NCBI GenBank assembly: GCA_049680295.1
Contig: JBAUHN010000126.1
Span: 1-16,574 of the forward strand
Reading direction: 5' to 3'
From: JBAUHN01 sp049680295
GTDB lineage: Bacteria; Pseudomonadota; Alphaproteobacteria; Rhodobacterales; Rhodobacteraceae
DNA: 16,574 nt
Part shown: positions 12,455-16,574 of the stretch, in pieces
Layout of the letters: each line of letters begins with the position of its first letter
Position numbering within the stretch: the first letter of the stretch is position 1
Notes under the pieces: model-generated
The model's database searches: none
What the model saw: the letters and a program-made list of their open reading frames with translations, nothing else
Told to the model about the DNA's origin: nothing
Position numbers and translations under genes: made by a program

Positions 12455-14935
12455 ATGCCAAACCGCCCGCTCTCGCATATTCGCGTTCTCGATTTCGGTC
12501 AGTATCTGGCCGGTCCAATGGTCGGCATGATGCTGGCTGATATGGGTGCTGATGTATTACGGATCGATCCCCCGGGTGGCCCAAGGTGGCGCGACCCGGC
12601 CTTTGACATGCTCTCGCGCGGCAAGCGTGCGCTCACGCTTGATCTGAAATCCGACATGGACAGCAAGACTGCCCTTGATCTGGTTGCGCGTGCCGATGTT
12701 GTGATTGAGAATTTCCGTCCCGGCGTGATGGAGCGGCTGGGACTTGGGCCGAGCGCCTTGAAGGCCGCCAATCCGGGCATCGTCTCGCTGTCTATGCCGG
12801 GCTTTGCGTCAACCGATCCTGATCTGCGCGATGTTGCTGCTTGGGAGGCGGTGATAGCGGCGCGCACGGGGCAATTCACAGATATGGGCCTTAACCGCCA
12901 ATTGATGGGCATCAACCCGTCGTTCACGCCTCTTGGCCTAGCGTCGGCCTACGGCGCATCTTTTGGGGCGATGTCGGTTCTTTTTGCGCTGAATGCACGT
13001 GACAGGCTGGGCGGCGAGCATATCGAAGTGCCGCTGGCGTCGGCGCTTTTTGAAGGCCTTGCCTACAACAGCGAGCTGGTTGAGGACTACCCTGACCGCT
13101 ACAAATCTCCCCGCGAATTCGAGCTGGAACGCCGCGCGCGGCTTGGTCTGCCCAACGATCTTGACTACGCACAGCTGTCGGAGTTTCTCGACCCGTTTTA
13201 TCGGACCTATACCTGCGCAGACGGGCGTGGCTTTTATATCGTCTCCTGTTCCATTGTGACACACCCGCGTAGGGTGCTGGAGGTGTTGGGCCTTGGCGAT
13301 CTACTCGCGGATCTTCCGGATTTTGATGTTTATGTTGATCAAGCGGAATGGCCTGACACATGGGCGCTGCGCAGCTATCCTGTGGGCGAGCGCGATCGTG
13401 AACGCCTGTCAAATGCCATGAAAGAAGCGTTTCTGAGGCGGCCCGCGCATGAGTGGGAAGAGCTCTTCGGGGCGGCCAAAGCCCCTGCAACCGCGCAGCG
13501 CAGCACCAAGGAGTGGCTGGCCGATCCGCATGCGCTGACCTCTGGTCTGGTGCTGAAGGTCGATGATCCGCGCTATGGCGAGATGCGCCAGATGGGCAAT
13601 GTCGCATGGCTTGCCGAAGACAGGGGCGTTTTGCAAAAACGTGCAGGGCCCGAGGTCGACGACTTTCGGGCCGATTTGCCCGAGCGTCTGGCCGAAGCCG
13701 CACGCCCCGCAACTGGGGCGCAGGGCACGGGCGGCTGGCTAGATGGATTGAAAGTTCTCGATCTGACCAATGTCATCGCAGGCCCCACTATCGGCTCTAC
13801 GCTGGCGCGCTTCGGCGCAGAGGTCACGCTGGTGCAGCCGGTGTCTCCCTCAGTCGATCCCTGGAACGCGATTGTCTTTGGCCTGCAGGCGCAGCGCGGC
13901 AAAGAGAGCCTTTTGCTGAACCTTTGTGATCCTGTCGGGCAGGACACGCTGTGGCAACTGGTGGCGCAGGCCGACATCGTCACCATGAATGGCACGGATG
14001 CACAACGCGCAGCACTTGGCCTGACTGAAGCGCGTCTTGCCGAAATCAACCCAAAGCTCATCCTCGTGCAGCTTGACGCCTTTGGCGGGCCAGCCCTTGG
14101 CCCCAAGTCCGATCATCTGGGCTATGATGATCTGGCACAGGCGGCAACGGGGGTGATGACCCGTTTTGGCGGCGGGCCGGACACGCCCGAAGAACATGCC
14201 CATTTCGGAACCATTGACGTGCTCACAGGATATTGCGCCTGCGTTGCGCTTGGTGCGGCGCTCGAACGGCTGCGGCTGACAGGCAAAGGCGGCACAGCGC
14301 GGGCCGCCCTTGCGGGCGCGGGCGAGATGATTCAGGCGCAATTCATGTATGACTATGCGGCGCGCGCGCCCTTTGACGAGCCTTCGGGGCGGACGGTCCA
14401 AGGCTGGGGGCCGTTTTACCACTGCTACGAGGCGGCGGACGGCTGGATGTTCTTTGCGGCCCCCACAGAGCGTCATGCAGCGTTGGTGCGCGTTCCCGAA
14501 TTGCAGGACTTGGCGCAAAAGGGCGAGGACGCATTGACGGCGGACCTTGCCAGCCGCTTTGCAAAAGAGAAGATCACACATTGGGTCGACCGCTTTGCTG
14601 GCACCTCTGTTGGCATTGTTCCGCTTGGCTCGCTTCACGGAACGCGCGAAGACGGCTTGCAACTGGAAAGCGCAGGCGGGGTGGACATCAAACGCGCGAC
14701 TTACCGCGCCGTGCGCCATGACACTCACCCGATGGGACGCTGGGTTGATCTGGCCGCGCCCAATGCGGTCCGCCCTGCGCGCGCCAAAATCTCTATCCCC
14801 GGACCTGCGCCCAAATACGGCGCGCAGAGCCGCAGCATTCTGGCGCGTCTGGGCTATTCAGAGCGCGATATCGAAGGCATGATTGCTCAAGGTATCGCGG
14901 CTGACGCCTGGTCAGAAAAGTACTTGCCGGAGTAA
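12455..14935 (+). CDS. Fused double CaiB/BaiF (family III) CoA-transferase
   Basis: An 826-aa protein made of two tandem family III CoA-transferase units, about 1-410 and 428-826, joined by a Gly/Ala-rich linker. Single-unit members are near 400 aa and form interlocked dimers, so this is a covalent dimer. Unit 1 opens with IRVLDFGQYLAGPM (9-22) and has DVVIENFRPG (81-90). Unit 2 opens with LKVLDLTNVIAGP (432-444). The catalytic Asp is present in unit 2 (Asp588 in TIDVLTG) but is Ala163 in unit 1 (GLASAYG). A single active site per chain is therefore likely. It moves CoA between carboxylic acids in the cytoplasm; the substrate is unknown. The ATG at 12455 gives the normal family N-terminus, although the ribosome site is weak. 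The next gene starts 4 nt after the TAA. Confidence 0.9.
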   Translation: MPNRPLSHIRVLDFGQYLAGPMVGMMLADMGADVLRIDPPGGPRWRDPAFDMLSRGKRALTLDLKSDMDSKTALDLVARADVVIENFRPGVMERLGLGPSALKAANPGIVSLSMPGFASTDPDLRDVAAWEAVIAARTGQFTDMGLNRQLMGINPSFTPLGLASAYGASFGAMSVLFALNARDRLGGEHIEVPLASALFEGLAYNSELVEDYPDRYKSPREFELERRARLGLPNDLDYAQLSEFLDPFYRTYTCADGRGFYIVSCSIVTHPRRVLEVLGLGDLLADLPDFDVYVDQAEWPDTWALRSYPVGERDRERLSNAMKEAFLRRPAHEWEELFGAAKAPATAQRSTKEWLADPHALTSGLVLKVDDPRYGEMRQMGNVAWLAEDRGVLQKRAGPEVDDFRADLPERLAEAARPATGAQGTGGWLDGLKVLDLTNVIAGPTIGSTLARFGAEVTLVQPVSPSVDPWNAIVFGLQAQRGKESLLLNLCDPVGQDTLWQLVAQADIVTMNGTDAQRAALGLTEARLAEINPKLILVQLDAFGGPALGPKSDHLGYDDLAQAATGVMTRFGGGPDTPEEHAHFGTIDVLTGYCACVALGAALERLRLTGKGGTARAALAGAGEMIQAQFMYDYAARAPFDEPSGRTVQGWGPFYHCYEAADGWMFFAAPTERHAALVRVPELQDLAQKGEDALTADLASRFAKEKITHWVDRFAGTSVGIVPLGSLHGTREDGLQLESAGGVDIKRATYRAVRHDTHPMGRWVDLAAPNAVRPARAKISIPGPAPKYGAQSRSILARLGYSERDIEGMIAQGIAADAWSEKYLPE

Positions 14936-14939
14936 AGAC

Positions 14940-16571
14940 ATGACACAAGACAGCCCCAAGCCTGCAACCACCCCCAGGACCCGCGCCAAAGCGCGCCATA
15001 TCCTGGACAACTACTATATCGGCCCCGCACGGGACGATGCCGTGCTGGAGATTTGGGGCTACACCCCGAAAATGAGCTATGCCCCAGGCGAGCGCGTCGC
15101 GCTGCACGTCTCAACCACGGCACCTGAATGGGACGTTGAGATTGGCCGTGACGGTGCAGACTATAACAAGCTTTTGCAGAAAACCGGCCTGACGGGCCAG
15201 CATCACCCCACCCCACTGGATTGCTCGGTCAACGGCTGTGACTGGCCCGAGAGTTTTGCCTTTACCGTACCCGCAGATTGGCGGCCCGGTGGATACCTCG
15301 TGACGCTTCGGGCACTGCGCGGCGAAGATGTGATTGAAGAGCATCATATCATTCTGGTGCGGGCCGCCCCGGATACCACCCCGCCGCCCTATGTTCTGGT
15401 CTGCGCCACGGGTACTTGGCTGGCGTATAACTGCTGGGGCGGATCAAACCACTACGAGGGGATAACCGGCCCCGAGGGCAACGCTTTCTCGCCTGTCGTC
15501 TCGACCCAGCGGCCATGGTCGCGCGGGTTTTGCAAGTTGCCCGAAGGCGCGCCACGCGCGCTCACGGACACGCCACCGCGCGTGAGCGACATGGTGCGCT
15601 ACCCCTATATGGAATGGGCCTATGCCTACGGCTATTCGAAGAAATACGCCTCGGCGGGCTGGGCCAGCTACGAGCGTCATTTTGCCCGCTGGGCCGAAAG
15701 CGAAGGCTACGCGTTCGACATCGTCACCCTGCATGATCTCGAGGACGATCCAGCGCTGCTCTCACGCTATTCCTGCGCGGTTTTTGTCGGCCATGATGAA
15801 TACTGGAGCGCAACCATGCGCGACGCAGTCGATACTTACGTTGAACAGGGCGGAAACGTCGCGCGTTTTGCCGGCAACTTCCTCTGGCAAACGCGGATCG
15901 AGGACGAAGGGCGGCAACAGGTTTGCTACAAATATACCGCTGATCAGCACGATCCACTGGTAGGCACGGATCAGGCCCGTCTCGTGACCGGCGCATGGGA
16001 GATCGCGCCAGTGGACCGGCCCGGCGCGCTGACATTTGGCGTGAATGCGCTGCGCGGTGTCTATGCGGGCCTTGGCAATTGTGTGGGGCGTGGCGCGGGC
16101 GGGTTTACGATCTACCGCCCCGAGCACTGGGCCTTTGAGGCGGCGCAGGTCGGTTATGGCGATGTGATCGGCGCTCAGGCCCGAATCTTTGGGTATGAGG
16201 TTGATGGACTCGATTATCGGTTCGAAGACGGGTTGCCCTTTGCAACCTGCATTGATGGGGCCGTGCCCGAGATTGAAATTCTGGCAATGGGGCTGGCGAC
16301 GAACATCGAAGCTGACCACAAAATCTGGGGCGAAACTCCGTACATCGGCGCGGCGGATGCCGCGTTCAAGGCGATGGCGCTTTATGGTGAGGTGACGCCC
16401 CAGACGCTGGATGCCTGCACACGTGGCAACGGCATGATCATCCATTGGAAAAAGGGCGCAGGCTCTGTCTTCACAGCGGCGACCTGTGAATGGGTGGCTG
16501 GGCTGGTCAGGAAGGACATGCAGGTAATCGCCGTGACCCGGAATGTGCTCGATCGGTTTGGCGCAGATTGA
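14940..16571 (+). CDS. N,N-dimethylformamidase large-subunit-like amidohydrolase, short form
   Basis: A 543-aa protein related to the beta (large) subunit of N,N-dimethylformamidase, an iron enzyme that hydrolyses dimethylformamide to formate and dimethylamine. The N-terminal 140 residues look like a beta-sandwich (IWGYTPKMSYAPGERVALHVS, positions 38-58, then WRPGGYLVTLRA). The core has TWLAYNCWGGSN (159-170), the Tyr-rich YPYMEWAYAYGY (221-232) and VGHDEYWS (283-290). Known DmfA2 binds iron through two Tyr and one Glu; Tyr163, a Tyr among 221-232, and Glu287 are candidates. DmfA2 is about 760 aa, so roughly 200 residues (the extra LamG-like part) are missing here. No small alpha subunit is seen before the window ends. 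GGAG lies 10 nt before the ATG at 14940. It is probably cotranscribed with the CoA-transferase gene. The true amide substrate is unknown. Confidence 0.82.
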   Translation: MTQDSPKPATTPRTRAKARHILDNYYIGPARDDAVLEIWGYTPKMSYAPGERVALHVSTTAPEWDVEIGRDGADYNKLLQKTGLTGQHHPTPLDCSVNGCDWPESFAFTVPADWRPGGYLVTLRALRGEDVIEEHHIILVRAAPDTTPPPYVLVCATGTWLAYNCWGGSNHYEGITGPEGNAFSPVVSTQRPWSRGFCKLPEGAPRALTDTPPRVSDMVRYPYMEWAYAYGYSKKYASAGWASYERHFARWAESEGYAFDIVTLHDLEDDPALLSRYSCAVFVGHDEYWSATMRDAVDTYVEQGGNVARFAGNFLWQTRIEDEGRQQVCYKYTADQHDPLVGTDQARLVTGAWEIAPVDRPGALTFGVNALRGVYAGLGNCVGRGAGGFTIYRPEHWAFEAAQVGYGDVIGAQARIFGYEVDGLDYRFEDGLPFATCIDGAVPEIEILAMGLATNIEADHKIWGETPYIGAADAAFKAMALYGEVTPQTLDACTRGNGMIIHWKKGAGSVFTAATCEWVAGLVRKDMQVIAVTRNVLDRFGAD

Positions 16572-16574
16572 AGC

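Noticed and set aside
12924..14728. Long minus-strand frames (262 and 292 codons) opposite the CoA-transferase
   Set aside because: Shadow frames of a GC-rich gene; Arg/Pro/Ala-rich with no motif, while the sense strand has full domain content.
1..16574. Search for tRNA or rRNA genes, CRISPR arrays, insertion sequences and phage genes
   Set aside because: No cloverleaf, repeat-spacer pattern, transposase or integrase signature was seen by eye; a dedicated scan could not be run.

Overview
The window looks like a chromosomal stretch from an alphaproteobacterium, most likely a marine Rhodobacteraceae (Roseobacter-type) species. The reasons are the moderately high GC, the alphaproteobacterial rpsF-rpsR-rplI block with an acid-tailed L9, tightly overlapped amino-acid ABC transporter operons, and a GlxA-type regulator divergent from a CoA-transferase/dimethylformamidase-like pair. 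This taxonomic call rests on protein style only, not on a database search.

Layout. (1) 1-454 holds no convincing gene. (2) 455-8517, all on the minus strand, is a nine-gene operon transcribed from right to left: periplasmic binding protein, two permeases, ATPase, GntR/FCD regulator, threonine-dehydratase-like PLP enzyme, SDR-like protein, M24 creatinase/prolidase-fold protein and kynureninase. Most junctions overlap or are under 10 nt. (3) 8518-9017 holds a candidate operon promoter/operator and, at its far end, the terminator of the ribosomal block. (4) 9018-10293, minus strand, is rpsF-rpsR-rplI. (5) 10628-11116, plus strand, is a small two-helix membrane protein of unknown function. (6) 11436-12389, minus strand, is a GlxA/AraC-type regulator. 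It is divergent from (7) 12455-16571, plus strand, a two-gene operon of a fused double CaiB/BaiF CoA-transferase and an N,N-dimethylformamidase large-subunit-like protein.

How the genes may work together. The nine-gene operon has the plan of an ectoine-type uptake and catabolism locus (an EhuB-like binding protein, an M24 hydrolase of the DoeA/EutD kind, an EutB-like PLP dehydratase). However, it carries a kynureninase and an SDR where ectoine loci have a deacetylase and a cyclodeaminase-like enzyme. I infer a transport-plus-catabolism system for an amino-acid-like compound, ending in cleavage of a gamma-oxo amino acid to alanine plus an acid (anthranilate if the substrate really is kynurenine). 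No tryptophan dioxygenase or formamidase is in view. The M24 protein and the SDR both lack canonical catalytic residues, which points to non-standard chemistry.

In the divergent locus, one CoA-transferase half has the catalytic Asp and the other has Ala. Its neighbour is a short dimethylformamidase-like amidohydrolase. A 20-bp inverted repeat in the 65-bp divergent spacer is a good candidate regulator site. The substrates of both systems are unknown from sequence alone.
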